NCBI RefSeq assembly: GCF_001750685.1
Contig: NZ_CP017269.1
Coordinates: 5,063,416-5,127,415 of the forward strand
Reading direction: 5' to 3'
DNA from: Geosporobacter ferrireducens
GTDB taxonomy: Bacteria > Bacillota > Clostridia > Peptostreptococcales > Thermotaleaceae
Length of the DNA stretch: 64,000 nucleotides
Shown in pieces: positions 51,939-60,878 of the stretch; positions within the stretch are counted from its first letter, which is position 1, and each line of letters starts with the position of its first letter. The notes below the pieces were generated by a model. It was given only the letters and a program-made list of their open reading frames with translations. It made no database searches and was not told where the DNA came from. The translations under genes and the position numbers were made by a program.

Positions 51939-52266
51939 TTGCGCCAAAAAGATCACAGGTCTTTAACTTGTAGAGCAAAAGGTGCGTTTAGAACTATGTA
52001 ATGCAGTAATAAAGAGTGATGGAAGTTTAAAACATTCCCTCCTTTTTCCACCAAATATGTAAGCTTTGAATGAATGCAGGATAATATACAATAATAAGAA
52101 GTAGAAAAGTGTAATTTTTGTCCTATTCCATACGATAATACTTGAAAAGCATATTGAATTATTTTAAAATTAAATAGGCTGTTTTAACAAAATAAACGCC
52201 CCGTGTGGGGTGGGTTATAAGAATTTTATGGAGCTGAGTATAGGATATAGAGACATAAATCAAAAT

Positions 52267-52542
52267 TTATGTTACAACACCACCACCAAATAAAGTAGTT
52301 CCAGGAGCAAAGCTGAGGACAAAATTTATTTGTGTGGTAGGGTTGATAAATATGGTAAGCTCTGCAGAAGGAGCTAGCCGTCTGCTGCCAGGACTATAGG
52401 CTACATCGAAGGGAATACCGGCTTTAATCAGCAGTGCAATAGCAGCTTGTAACTGGACAATTTGTATGTTACTGGATGATAATAGGCTGGTAAAGGTTTC
52501 AGAAGCTAGGATACTGGTTATTTCATTGCTTACATTAGCCAT
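52267..52542 (-). CDS. Small conserved-looking protein, function unknown
   Basis: This 91-residue protein has an N-terminal helical half (NEITSILASETFTSLLSSSN, IQIVQLQAAIALLIKAGIPF) and a C-terminal strand-rich half (SAELTIFINPTTQINFVLSF, APGTTLFGGGVVT). It lacks cysteines and a signal peptide. GGGAGGAG lies before the ATG at 52542, and coding quality is good. The Gly/Val-rich ending and small size recall spore or capsule-associated structural proteins, but no family is recognised. It stands alone on the minus strand. Confidence 0.55.
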   Translation of the reverse strand: MANVSNEITSILASETFTSLLSSSNIQIVQLQAAIALLIKAGIPFDVAYSPGSRRLAPSAELTIFINPTTQINFVLSFAPGTTLFGGGVVT

Positions 52543-52654
52543 TTTTCAATTCTCCTCCCTATGATTCTAGTATATTTTATGCTTTTTTAGAAAAGTTGAT
52601 AAAGATTTCTAAAAAGTTGTGCAAGCGCTGCATAAAGAAAGGGGGCATGCTTCT

Positions 52655-53356
52655 ATGAAAAAGGAAAACAGGACAGTGCTTCAGATTAGCAGATTATTGC
52701 TTACTGTTTTTTTACCTTTCATTCTGCTTATGACGATTCTGCAGTTCTATACCTTTAATATAGACTTTTATCTGTCTACCTATGAAAAAAATAATGTTCA
52801 AGAGTCAACGGGTATGGGTATGAGGGATTTGGAGCGTGTTACCATAAAACTAATGGACTATCTAAAGGATCGGGAAGAAAATTTGGATATACAGGCGACC
52901 ATAAGGGGAGAAATGCGGGAGGTATTCGGAGAACGGGAAAAGCTGCATATGATTGATGTTAAACAGCTGTTTCTTAAAGCTTTCGCCCTGAGAAAGCTTG
53001 GATTCCTTCTGATCGCAATAGCACTTATGGCAATCTACCGCTTATCGAATGATCCCCTGCGTGATATTTATAAGAGCGTGTTGTGGTCTGGACTGGTGCC
53101 TCTTATTTTTGCTCTTATTCTACTGATATTGATGCAGATTGATTTTAATAAATACTTTACCCATTTCCATGAAATATTTTTTGACAATGACCTTTGGTTG
53201 CTGGATCCAGAGAAGGAAGTATTAATTCAGATGGTACCTTTAGAGTTTTTTATTGAAATCAGCACAAAAATATTTAGCTGGTTTCTGGGAATACAATTAG
53301 TTTTATCGGCAGCGGCATATAAAATGCTCAGATCCGGAAAGATAAAAAGCTACTAA
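52655..53356 (+). CDS. TIGR01906/DUF1461-type integral membrane protein
   Basis: This 233-residue protein has four transmembrane segments (LLLTVFLPFILLMTILQFYT, LGFLLIAIALMAIYRLS, VLWSGLVPLIFALILLILMQ, ISTKIFSWFLGIQLVLSAAA). A characteristic extracytoplasmic loop (YLKDREENLDIQ, LHMIDVKQLF) and the FHEIFFDNDLWLLDPEKEVL motif define the TIGR01906 family. Lactobacillus relatives are placed in envelope or lipid-related operons. AAGGGGG precedes ATG 52655. A terminator follows. Confidence 0.85.
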   Translation: MKKENRTVLQISRLLLTVFLPFILLMTILQFYTFNIDFYLSTYEKNNVQESTGMGMRDLERVTIKLMDYLKDREENLDIQATIRGEMREVFGEREKLHMIDVKQLFLKAFALRKLGFLLIAIALMAIYRLSNDPLRDIYKSVLWSGLVPLIFALILLILMQIDFNKYFTHFHEIFFDNDLWLLDPEKEVLIQMVPLEFFIEISTKIFSWFLGIQLVLSAAAYKMLRSGKIKSY

Positions 53357-53362
53357 AATAAA

Positions 53363-53390
53363 AGCGGCCAAGACGAATGTTTTGGCTGCT
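53363..53390 (+). terminator. Bidirectional terminator
   Basis: AGCGGCCAA (53363-53371) pairs with TTGGCTGCT (53382-53390), followed by CAATTTTTAT. It lies between convergent genes. Confidence 0.7.
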
Positions 53391-53400
53391 CAATTTTTAT

Positions 53401-53628
53401 CTATATATTTTCTATGGACGCAGTTTTACTAATGGGCCGTCTTAGATCGTCAATGAGAACGTTCAATGCATCGGCCAGTTTTTCGACGGTCTTAAAGCTT
53501 GGGTTTATTTTATCTCCTCTCTCAATTTCCTCAATATAGCTTTTCGATATATTGCTGCGAACTGCCAAATCTAAAGAAGTATAACCTTTCTCTGTACGCA
53601 GGTTGCGAATTTTCATGCCATCGATCAT
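53401..53628 (-). CDS. XRE family transcriptional regulator
   Basis: This 75-residue single-domain HTH protein reads MKIRNLRTEKGYTSLDLAVR, SNISKSYIEEIERGDKINPS, FKTVEKLADALNVLIDDLRR. AAGGAGG seven bases upstream supports the ATG at 53628. The palindrome CTTATCGATAAG (53640-53651) lies just upstream of the RBS, and an identical one lies in the promoter of the cadmium operon at 838. That makes it a possible operator for this protein. It is divergent from the second cadmium locus. Confidence 0.85.
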   Translation of the reverse strand: MIDGMKIRNLRTEKGYTSLDLAVRSNISKSYIEEIERGDKINPSFKTVEKLADALNVLIDDLRRPISKTASIENI

Positions 53629-53639
53629 GCAAAATCCTC

Positions 53640-53651
53640 CTTATCGATAAG
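53640..53651. promoter_or_regulatory. Palindrome CTTATCGATAAG, candidate XRE operator
   Basis: This is a perfect 12-base palindrome between the promoter (TTGACA on the minus strand near 53670) and the XRE start. It is the same 12-mer as at 838-849, between -35 and -10 of cadmium operon 1. Confidence 0.4.
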
Positions 53652-53800
53652 ATTTTTCTATATGAAATTGTCAAGATAAAGATGATCGTACCTATTTTTA
53701 TATATGAGGAAAATCTATCTATTATGTATAAGCATACCATATACTATTTTTTGAAAAATAAAAAAACTGTTAAATTTTATTTAAAATTCGACAAAACCTA

Positions 53801-53860
53801 TTGTCATTTTATAGGTAAAGGTCTATAATGATAACAGAACATATGAATATATGTTCATAT
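53801..53860 (+). promoter_or_regulatory. Promoter and operator of cadmium locus 2
   Basis: TTGTCA (53801-53806), a 17-base spacer and TATAAT (53824-53829) are followed by ATATGAA-N6-TTCATAT (53841-53860), an inverted repeat suited to the ArsR/CadC-type protein encoded next. Confidence 0.7.
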
Positions 53861-53883
53861 ATAAAGATGAAGGAGACGGGATT

Positions 53884-54246
53884 ATGACAAATAATCATGA
53901 AGACCGTTGCAGTTGCACGGTTATCCATAATGATGTTGTTGAAATGGTAAAGGAAAAAATGCCTGCGGAAGAAACCTTATATGATTTGGCAGAGTTATTT
54001 AAGGTTTTTGGAGATACCACTAGGATTAAAATACTGTGTGCTTTATTTGAAGCGGAAATGTGTGTTTGCGATATTGCTATACTGCTGGGCATGAATCAGT
54101 CGGCAATATCCCATCAATTAAGAGTACTTAAGCAGGCAAGGCTCGTGAAATACAGAAGAGATGGGAAGGTTGTATATTATTCACTAGATGACGATCATAT
54201 CAAGCATATATTTGATCAGGGCTTCATCCATATCTTGCATAAGTAA
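53884..54246 (+). CDS. ArsR/SmtB metal-responsive repressor (CadC-like), second copy
   Basis: This 120-residue repressor is strongly similar along its length to the one at 913-1278: RCSCTVIH N-terminal cysteines, VFGDTTRIKILCAL, the metal motif EMCVCD and recognition helix QSAISHQLRVLKQA. GAAGGAGA before ATG 53884 decides the start; an in-frame ATG at 53851 lies inside the operator. CadA follows after 22 bases. It should de-repress the pump in response to Cd/Zn/Pb. Confidence 0.9.
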   Translation: MTNNHEDRCSCTVIHNDVVEMVKEKMPAEETLYDLAELFKVFGDTTRIKILCALFEAEMCVCDIAILLGMNQSAISHQLRVLKQARLVKYRRDGKVVYYSLDDDHIKHIFDQGFIHILHK

Positions 54247-54268
54247 GTAGAAGAGGGGGGACAAAAGG

Positions 54269-56395
54269 ATGTTAAGCAGTGTAAAAAAAGAGGTTCTTTT
54301 AGAGGGATTAGATTGTGCTAGCTGTGCAATGAAAATTGAAGAGCGAATCAATAATATCGAAGGTGTATTATCTGCTTCTTTGAACTTTATTACCAATACC
54401 CTAACTTTTGAAACAGATAACAATGAGGAAATGGATAGGATTTGTGATGAAATAGATTCGATTGTACACAGCTTAGAACCACATGTGATTATTAAAGCGA
54501 TTGGCAATGAAAATGTAGTCGATGACCCTGTTATGGAAGAAGATCATAATTGGAAAGAACATGTTCCTTTAGGAATAGGGATTTTATTATTTCTAGTAGG
54601 GATAATCGGTAAGTTCTCATTTTATTTTGAAGTGATTATATATATATCAAGTTATTTACTAATTGGTGGAGAAGTGCTTTGGAGAGCCGTACGAAATATT
54701 GGCAAAGGGCAGGTCTTTGATGAGAATTTTCTAATGAGTGTGGCTACTTTAGGAGCCTTTGTCATTGGAGAATATACCGAAGCAGTAGCAGTAATGCTGT
54801 TTTATCAGGTTGGTGAGCTGTTTCAAGATTATGCAGTAAACCGTTCTAAAAAATCCATCAAGGCATTGCTGGATATCCGACCGGATTCCGCGAACCTAAA
54901 AATTGGAGAAGAAATACAAAAGGTAAAACCACAATCTGTAAAGATTGGCGAGATTATTGTCGTGAGGCCAGGAGAGAAGATTCCGTTAGATGGAAAAATA
55001 ATAGAGGGAATATCCATGGTGGATACTTCTGCTTTAACGGGAGAATCAGTACCTAGGAATTTAAAGCCTGGGGATCAGGCTTTGAGTGGTATGATAAATA
55101 TCAATGGGCTGCTGACCATGGTTGTAGAGAAAACCTTCGGAGAATCAACGGTATCGAAAATATTAGAATTGGTTCAAAATGCAACGGCTAAAAAAGCTCC
55201 TACAGAAAATTTCATCACAAAATTTGCTAAGTATTATACGCCTATTGTTGTGTTTACCGCATTGGGAATTGCTATATTACCACCGCTGCTGCTTTCGGAA
55301 GCACTGTTCGCCGACTGGATTTACAGAGCATTAATATTTTTAGTGGTATCTTGTCCTTGCGCACTGGTTGTATCCATTCCATTAGGCTTTTTCGGTGGGA
55401 TCGGTGGCGCATCGCGAAATGGCATATTGGTAAAAGGCGGCAATTACCTAGAAGCATTAAATGATGTAGATACGATTGTATTTGATAAAACTGGAACGCT
55501 GACCAAAGGGATTTTTAAAGTAAAGCAAATCTATTCTACAGGCTTATTGGATCAAGAAAAGCTTTTAGAATATGCAGCTTGCGGGGAAAGTTATGCCAAT
55601 CATCCAATCGGAAAATCTATTTTACAGGCTTATGGTAAGGAAATAGAGAGAGTTAAAATTCAGCACTTTGAAGAAATTCCAGGATTTGGAACAAGAACAG
55701 TTTTAGAAGACAAGGAAATACTGGTTGGAAGCGGAAAGCTTATGGAGCGTGAAGGAATTGTTTTTGAAAGAATAGAAGCAGCCGGAACAGCAGTTTATAT
55801 TGCTTTCCAAAAAGTCTATGCAGGATATATTTTAATCGATGACGAATTAAAGAAAGATGCTTCGCTTCTAATACAAGGACTTAATCAATTAGGAATTAAA
55901 CGACTGGTTATGCTTACAGGAGACCACAAAACGGTTGCGGAATCTGTAGGATCTTCTTTAGGTATAACTGAAATCTATGCAGAACTGCTGCCCCATGAAA
56001 AGGTAGCGGCTTTAGAAGGACTTGAGCGTGAAAAACAAGGAAAAGGAAAAATACTGTTTCTTGGAGATGGTATCAACGATGCACCAGTACTTGCGAGAGC
56101 AGATATTGGCGCAGCTATGGGTGGTTTAGGCTCTGATGCGGCTATTGAGGCTTCAGATATTGTAATTATGGATGACGCACCTTCTAAACTGATTCAGGCA
56201 ATAAAGATTGCAAAAAAAACAAGAAAGATTGTATATCAAAATATTATTTTTGCACTAGGGGTAAAGGGAATCGTATTAATCTTAGGTGCTGGCGGTTTGG
56301 CTACAATGTGGGAGGCTGTTTTTGCTGATGTGGGGGTAGCACTGCTTGCAATATTAAATGCATTACGTATTATGAAAATAGAGGAAACTGCTTAA
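54269..56395 (+). CDS. cadA: Cd/Zn/Pb-exporting P1B-type ATPase with N-terminal HMA domain
   Basis: This 708-residue pump has an HMA domain (EGLDCASCAMK, about residues 12-22) fused to a P1B core: TGES in the actuator, SCPCALVVS (CPC about 362-364), DKTGTLTKG (Asp about 406), YANHPIG and GDGINDAP, with a final ADVGV. The core closely resembles the HMA-less pump at 2055-3899. A GGGGGGAC RBS is upstream. With its ArsR gene it makes a minimal two-gene cadmium locus lacking the separate chaperones and CadD of the first. Confidence 0.94.
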   Translation: MLSSVKKEVLLEGLDCASCAMKIEERINNIEGVLSASLNFITNTLTFETDNNEEMDRICDEIDSIVHSLEPHVIIKAIGNENVVDDPVMEEDHNWKEHVPLGIGILLFLVGIIGKFSFYFEVIIYISSYLLIGGEVLWRAVRNIGKGQVFDENFLMSVATLGAFVIGEYTEAVAVMLFYQVGELFQDYAVNRSKKSIKALLDIRPDSANLKIGEEIQKVKPQSVKIGEIIVVRPGEKIPLDGKIIEGISMVDTSALTGESVPRNLKPGDQALSGMININGLLTMVVEKTFGESTVSKILELVQNATAKKAPTENFITKFAKYYTPIVVFTALGIAILPPLLLSEALFADWIYRALIFLVVSCPCALVVSIPLGFFGGIGGASRNGILVKGGNYLEALNDVDTIVFDKTGTLTKGIFKVKQIYSTGLLDQEKLLEYAACGESYANHPIGKSILQAYGKEIERVKIQHFEEIPGFGTRTVLEDKEILVGSGKLMEREGIVFERIEAAGTAVYIAFQKVYAGYILIDDELKKDASLLIQGLNQLGIKRLVMLTGDHKTVAESVGSSLGITEIYAELLPHEKVAALEGLEREKQGKGKILFLGDGINDAPVLARADIGAAMGGLGSDAAIEASDIVIMDDAPSKLIQAIKIAKKTRKIVYQNIIFALGVKGIVLILGAGGLATMWEAVFADVGVALLAILNALRIMKIEETA

Positions 56396-56404
56396 AGAAT
56401 TTGC

Positions 56405-56438
56405 AAAAGAGCTCTGCTTTAATAATCAGGGCTCTTTT
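56405..56438 (+). terminator. Terminator of cadmium locus 2
   Basis: AAAAGAGCTCTG (56405-56416) pairs with CAGGGCTCTTTT (56427-56438) with one mismatch, then ATAT. Confidence 0.75.
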
Positions 56439-56523
56439 ATATGGAAAAGCTCCATTAAAATAAAGCATCAGCCGATAATGATTGGGTATAATATATATAA
56501 AAGAAATAGAAAAGGGTGTAAGC

Positions 56524-56967
56524 ATGTATAACCAAAACAAAACAGAGATCCTACAGACCATTAAACGGTTACCAGCCTATACAAAGCTGCTCTATCGGCT
56601 ATATAAAGATCCTGTTATGACAAAAAAGCAAAAAATTCTTTTGTATAGTGCCTTGGGATATATGATTTCACCAATCGAGGTGGTACCGGGTATCATACCT
56701 GTACTGGGTCAGGTTGATGATTTAATCATTATTTTAACTGTACTTAAAAAAGTGCTGCACATGAGTGAAGAAGAGAAGGCAAATCTTTTATTGATTGAAC
56801 ACGGTCTTTCCTACGAGATCATCGATGAAGACATTGCAATTAGCAAAGAGACAGCTAAGCGGTTTGTTGCAAGTACAGGGAGAATTTTAGGCAAAGCTCT
56901 GATATTGGCAGGGAAAACTACATTCCGAATGGGGAAAAGCGTTGTCCGCAGGACAAAAAAGATTTAA
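56524..56967 (+). CDS. DUF1232 (YkvA-like) protein
   Basis: This 147-residue protein contains a DUF1232 domain: KDPVMTKKQKILLYSALGYM, ISPIEVVPGIIPVLGQVDDL, IIILTVLKKVLHM. The domain forms a membrane-associated helical hairpin of unknown function. A basic C-terminal tail (TFRMGKSVVRRTKKI) may contact the membrane surface. AAAAGGG lies before ATG 56524; an in-frame start at 56482 lacks an RBS. It is probably monocistronic. Confidence 0.8.
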   Translation: MYNQNKTEILQTIKRLPAYTKLLYRLYKDPVMTKKQKILLYSALGYMISPIEVVPGIIPVLGQVDDLIIILTVLKKVLHMSEEEKANLLLIEHGLSYEIIDEDIAISKETAKRFVASTGRILGKALILAGKTTFRMGKSVVRRTKKI

Positions 56968-57039
56968 ATGAGTATTGTAATTTGGCAAAGAATATAGTAA
57001 AAATAAATAGTAGAAGAAAACAGAGAGAGGATGAGAATA

Positions 57040-57558
57040 TTGCAAAATCCAGTTGTAACGATTGAAATGGAAAATGGAAATGAAATAAAGGTTGAATTAT
57101 ATCCGGAGGTTGCTCCAAATACTGTACATAATTTTATCTCCCTGGTGGAGAAAGGATTCTACAATGGTCTGATTTTTCATAGGGTTATACCGGGATTCAT
57201 GATCCAAGGTGGATGTCCACAAGGTGCTGGCACCGGGGGTCCGGGATATCATATCAAAGGAGAATTTAATGGAAATGGGTTCAAAAACGATCTGAAGCAT
57301 ACCCGTGGGGTAATCTCTATGGCAAGAGCTGGACATCCGGACTCTGCTGGATCTCAGTTCTTTCTGATGCATGAAACATCACCTCATCTAGATGGACAGT
57401 ATGCAGCCTTTGGTAAAGTTATCGAAGGACTGGAAGAAATTGATCGGATTGCAGGCGTTAAGAGAAACTTTAATGATAAGCCTGTAGAGGATCAGAGAAT
57501 GAAGCATGTAACGGTAAATCTATTCGGTCAGGTATATCCGGAGCCGGAGAAGCTGTAG
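57040..57558 (+). CDS. Cyclophilin-type peptidyl-prolyl isomerase
   Basis: This 172-residue foldase catalyses cis-trans isomerisation of prolyl bonds. Features are VELYPEVAPNTVHNFISLVE, FHRVIPGFMIQGG (catalytic Arg), GVISMARAGHPDSAGSQFFL (substrate-binding Met, Gln, Phe) and GQYAAFGKVIEG. There is no signal peptide, so it is cytosolic. The RBS GAGAGAGG at 57023-57030 directly abuts the ATG at 57031, so TTG 57040 (nine bases on) is the more likely start and gives MQNPVVTIEM, as in relatives. Confidence 0.92.
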   Translation: MQNPVVTIEMENGNEIKVELYPEVAPNTVHNFISLVEKGFYNGLIFHRVIPGFMIQGGCPQGAGTGGPGYHIKGEFNGNGFKNDLKHTRGVISMARAGHPDSAGSQFFLMHETSPHLDGQYAAFGKVIEGLEEIDRIAGVKRNFNDKPVEDQRMKHVTVNLFGQVYPEPEKL

Positions 57559-57634
57559 GAGATGGGAATAAACCTATCTCCTTTTCACTGTTGCTGGAAA
57601 AAAGATATATAGGGCTTTAAAAGGAGATTTTTTA

Positions 57635-59002
57635 ATGCGTAAGGGAAATTTATTGGGGAAATCAATGGAAACTGTTGAGGTACGTAAAGACATTATAAAA
57701 ATTGCTTGGCCGGCCATTCTGGAAATGACATTGCATACACTGGTGTGGACGGTAGATACGGCTATGGTCGGGAGGCTCAATCCTGCTTCTATTTCTGCAG
57801 TGAGTCTAGGAGCCCAGATCATGTTCATTACAATGATGATTTTGGGGGCAGTAGGTGTAGGCGCAACAGCCCTAGTAGCAAGGAATATAGGTGCGGGTGA
57901 CTGCCGGAGAGCAGGAAAGATTGGGGCACAAGCTCTCTCTATAGGAATTTTCATCAGTGTGGGTGTAACAATTGTAGGAATGATATTTGCAGAAGATATT
58001 TTTCGTCTTGCAGTGAAGGATGTCGCAGTTGTTGAGCTAGGAGAGACTTACCTGAGGCATGTGCTGATCGGAGGTTTTTTTCTGATTCCTTTTGGTGTGA
58101 GCAATTCGATTCTACGCGGGGCAGGGAAAACAAATTATACCTTAAGAGCCGTATTATTAGCCAATAGCTTTAACATTATAGGGGATTATGTTTTGATATT
58201 TGGAAAATGGAGTTTTCCAGCCTTAGGGGTTAAGGGCGCCGCCCTTGCCACTGGTATAGCACAGATATTGGGTGCTCTGACTTCATTATATTATCTTTTC
58301 TCAGGAAAGAGTGGTATTGAGATCTATTTTAAAGATTTATTCACTATAGATAAGGATATTCTCAAAAAATTAGTGAATCTGAGCATTCCCGCTGCTTTTG
58401 AATTGACAATGAATGATGGTAGCAGGTTGCTTACGGCTATTTGGATCGCTCAACTGGGGACGGTTCAGTTTGCAGCCAATTCAGTGGCTGTAGCAGCTGA
58501 ATCACTTTCCTTTATGCCGGGTTATGGCTTTGCCATAGCGGCTACTACCCTAATGGGACAAAATCTAGGGGCAAAAAATATAGACCGTGCCAAGGAAAGT
58601 GTTGCGCAAGCTGCTAAATATGCAGTAGTTTTAATGGCATCAGTAGCATTTATATTTTTAACAGTACCTTACTTTATCATGAGTTTCTTTACAACGGATG
58701 CAGATACGGTTGCGCTGGCAGCTAAATGTATACGTGTGGGAGCTTTAGAACAGGTGCCTATTGCCATTGCTATGGTAATATCCGGTGCACTGAAAGGAGC
58801 TGGAGATACGCAAGGGCCGTTCAAGATTTCTTTAGCCACAAACTTAGGTGTAAGACTGCCTTTGATTTTTTTAATTGTTTTTGTATTCCGGCTGAATATT
58901 GTTTTTGTTTGGCTGGCTACGGCACTTCAGTTCATGTTGGAAGCCGTATTGATGGTAATCCGTTATAGACGTGAAGGTTGGAGATTACTAGAATTAAAAT
59001 AA
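57635..59002 (+). CDS. MATE family efflux transporter
   Basis: This 455-residue protein has twelve predicted helices. MATE marks include IIKIAWPAILEMTLHTLVWT, VDTAMVGRLNPASISAVSLG, SILRGAGKTNYTLRAVLLAN and GYGFAIAATTLMGQNLGAKN. It resembles the NorM-like branch more than the two other MATE proteins in this window. AAGGAG precedes the ATG. It is followed by a perfect terminator shared with the convergent aldolase gene. The substrate is unknown. Confidence 0.9.
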   Translation: MRKGNLLGKSMETVEVRKDIIKIAWPAILEMTLHTLVWTVDTAMVGRLNPASISAVSLGAQIMFITMMILGAVGVGATALVARNIGAGDCRRAGKIGAQALSIGIFISVGVTIVGMIFAEDIFRLAVKDVAVVELGETYLRHVLIGGFFLIPFGVSNSILRGAGKTNYTLRAVLLANSFNIIGDYVLIFGKWSFPALGVKGAALATGIAQILGALTSLYYLFSGKSGIEIYFKDLFTIDKDILKKLVNLSIPAAFELTMNDGSRLLTAIWIAQLGTVQFAANSVAVAAESLSFMPGYGFAIAATTLMGQNLGAKNIDRAKESVAQAAKYAVVLMASVAFIFLTVPYFIMSFFTTDADTVALAAKCIRVGALEQVPIAIAMVISGALKGAGDTQGPFKISLATNLGVRLPLIFLIVFVFRLNIVFVWLATALQFMLEAVLMVIRYRREGWRLLELK

Positions 59003-59035
59003 AATGGTCGGGGTTAAGTAAAACCCCGACCATTT
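59002..59035. terminator. Bidirectional terminator between MATE and aldolase
   Basis: AAATGGTCGGGGTT (59002-59015) pairs perfectly with AACCCCGACCATTT (59022-59035). Confidence 0.8.
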
Positions 59036-59070
59036 ACGTTCATTTTATAATGTGAAGATACTTATGAATT

Positions 59071-60000
59071 TTACAATCTATTGCTAGATCCTAAAACGTT
59101 GCGGATTTTATGCTGTACCATTTTTTTAATAGCCGTTCTTCCTGGTCCTAAGTATTTTCGAGGATCAAATTCAGAAGGACTTTCCATAAATACTTTTCGA
59201 ATAGCAGCTGTCATTGCAAGTCTTAGGTCCGTATCAATATTTACCTTGCAAACTCCTAGCTGGGCTGCTTGGCGGATCATATCCTCAGGGACACCCTGAG
59301 CACCAGGAATATTGCCGCCATATTTATTACAAAGCTCTACAAATTCAGGCAATACAGTGGATGCACCGTGAAGTACCAATGGTGTATTTGGAAGTAGCTT
59401 TGTGATGGTTTCAAGTCTTTGGAAATCTAATCTTGGTTCGCCTTTGAATTTATATGCTCCGTGACTTGTGCCGATGGCGATGGCTAAAGAATCAACACCG
59501 GTTCTTTCTACAAATTCAGCTGCTTGATCAGGATCTGTGAAGGCGGCATCCTTTTCACTGACATTTACATCGTCTTCAATTCCTGCTAATTTTCCAAGTT
59601 CTGCCTCTACCACAACACCTTTCGCATGGGCATATTCAACAACCTTCTTGGTTAGTGCAATATTTTCTTCAAATGGATGCTTTGAACCATCAATCATTAC
59701 GGAAGTGAAACCGTCATCAATACACATTTTACAGATTTCAAAGTCTTCGCCATGATCCAAATGAAGTACGATATTTAATCCACTGTCTTCAACGGCCGCT
59801 TCAACCAGTTTTCTTAAATAGATAGGACTGGCATATTTTCTTGCTCCCGCAGATACTTGAAGGATGAGGGGAGATTTTTCTTCCTTTGCTGCGTCTACAA
59901 TTCCTTGAATAATTTCCATGTTGTTGACATTGAATGCGCCTATGGCATATCCGCCGGCATAAGCATCCTGAAACATTTTTGTTGATGTTACTAATGGCAT
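59071..60000 (-). CDS. fba: Class II fructose-1,6-bisphosphate aldolase
   Basis: This 309-residue zinc-dependent glycolytic enzyme splits or forms fructose-1,6-bisphosphate. Features are YAIGAFNVNNMEIIQGIVDA, the zinc and catalytic region LHLDHGEDFE (Asp and His about residues 82-83), VEAELGKLAGIED, AIGTSHGAYKF, LVLHGASTVLP and VNIDTDLRLAMTAAI. The length is normal for the family. GGAGGA lies before the ATG. It is monocistronic on the minus strand with a shared terminator. Confidence 0.95.
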   Translation of the reverse strand: MPLVTSTKMFQDAYAGGYAIGAFNVNNMEIIQGIVDAAKEEKSPLILQVSAGARKYASPIYLRKLVEAAVEDSGLNIVLHLDHGEDFEICKMCIDDGFTSVMIDGSKHPFEENIALTKKVVEYAHAKGVVVEAELGKLAGIEDDVNVSEKDAAFTDPDQAAEFVERTGVDSLAIAIGTSHGAYKFKGEPRLDFQRLETITKLLPNTPLVLHGASTVLPEFVELCNKYGGNIPGAQGVPEDMIRQAAQLGVCKVNIDTDLRLAMTAAIRKVFMESPSEFDPRKYLGPGRTAIKKMVQHKIRNVLGSSNRL

Positions 60001-60236
60001 TTTAAGTCCTCCTCTATGCTTTAGAATTATTAAGAATATATTTTTGAAATATATTAATCATAATAAAATCAGAGTTGGAATGAATTTACATTCATATTCA
60101 ATTGTAATTATATAACAACAAAATAAAAAATACTACAAAAAATTACTATGAAGAATGTGATTTATGCTGTAAAATATAATATAAAGAAGATGTGGTTTAA
60201 TAGTCTAAAAAGACATCTAGAAAGTGCAGGTAACCT

Positions 60237-60878
60237 ATGAAGCATTTTTGGATTTTTCCTAGAGCAATCAAATATGTGATTATATTTTCTATTGTTACCC
60301 TAGGTACGTTAGATTTAAAACCGGTTGCTATAGTTAGTTTTCTACTTTTGCTGTCTGTTTTATTCTTTTATAGAAGTCCAAAAAGACAAGTTGCACCGAG
60401 TCAGAATATCATCTTATCTGTAGCTGATGGTGTTATAACCGATATCACTGATATTTCTGAGGACGCGTACATTGAGGGTGAAGGAGTAAAGGTTTGCATC
60501 ACTTCTTCTATTACCGATGTACATGTAACAAGGATTCCTATCAGCGGAGAGGTTACCAACGCTAGTTATCGTAAGGGAAATGTTTTTCTTACGGATGCAA
60601 GCACAAATCAGAAACAGAGAGAAAAGTACACCATAGGGATACAAGGAGAGAAGATCCGATTACTAGTCCATCAGATGTCAGGCTTTTTTGGAAAAAGAAT
60701 TTTTTCTTGGATTTGGAATGGACATAGTGTCCAACAGGGAGAAATATCTGGACATAATAAATATGGAGCATGTTATGAGATGATCCTTCCAAAGAAGCAG
60801 GTAGACATAGTGGTAACAAAAGGCGATCGCGTTCAGGCGGGATTAACAACGATAGGGGTGGTTAAGTATGAAATATAG
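60237..60878 (+). CDS. Phosphatidylserine decarboxylase-like protein, atypical active site
   Basis: This 213-residue protein has an N-terminal membrane helix pair (IKYVIIFSIVTLGTL, AIVSFLLLLSVLFFY), then SPKRQVAPSQNIILSVADGV, TDVHVTRIPISGEV and RLLVHQMSGFFGKRIFSWIW, as in short (archaeal-type) phosphatidylserine decarboxylases. The self-cleavage site that makes the pyruvoyl group (normally Gly-Ser in FGS) reads YGACYEMILP, so the Ser is Ala with Cys next to it. It may be inactive or matured differently. It overlaps pssA by eleven bases, which supports a phospholipid role. Confidence 0.75.
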   Translation: MKHFWIFPRAIKYVIIFSIVTLGTLDLKPVAIVSFLLLLSVLFFYRSPKRQVAPSQNIILSVADGVITDITDISEDAYIEGEGVKVCITSSITDVHVTRIPISGEVTNASYRKGNVFLTDASTNQKQREKYTIGIQGEKIRLLVHQMSGFFGKRIFSWIWNGHSVQQGEISGHNKYGACYEMILPKKQVDIVVTKGDRVQAGLTTIGVVKYEI

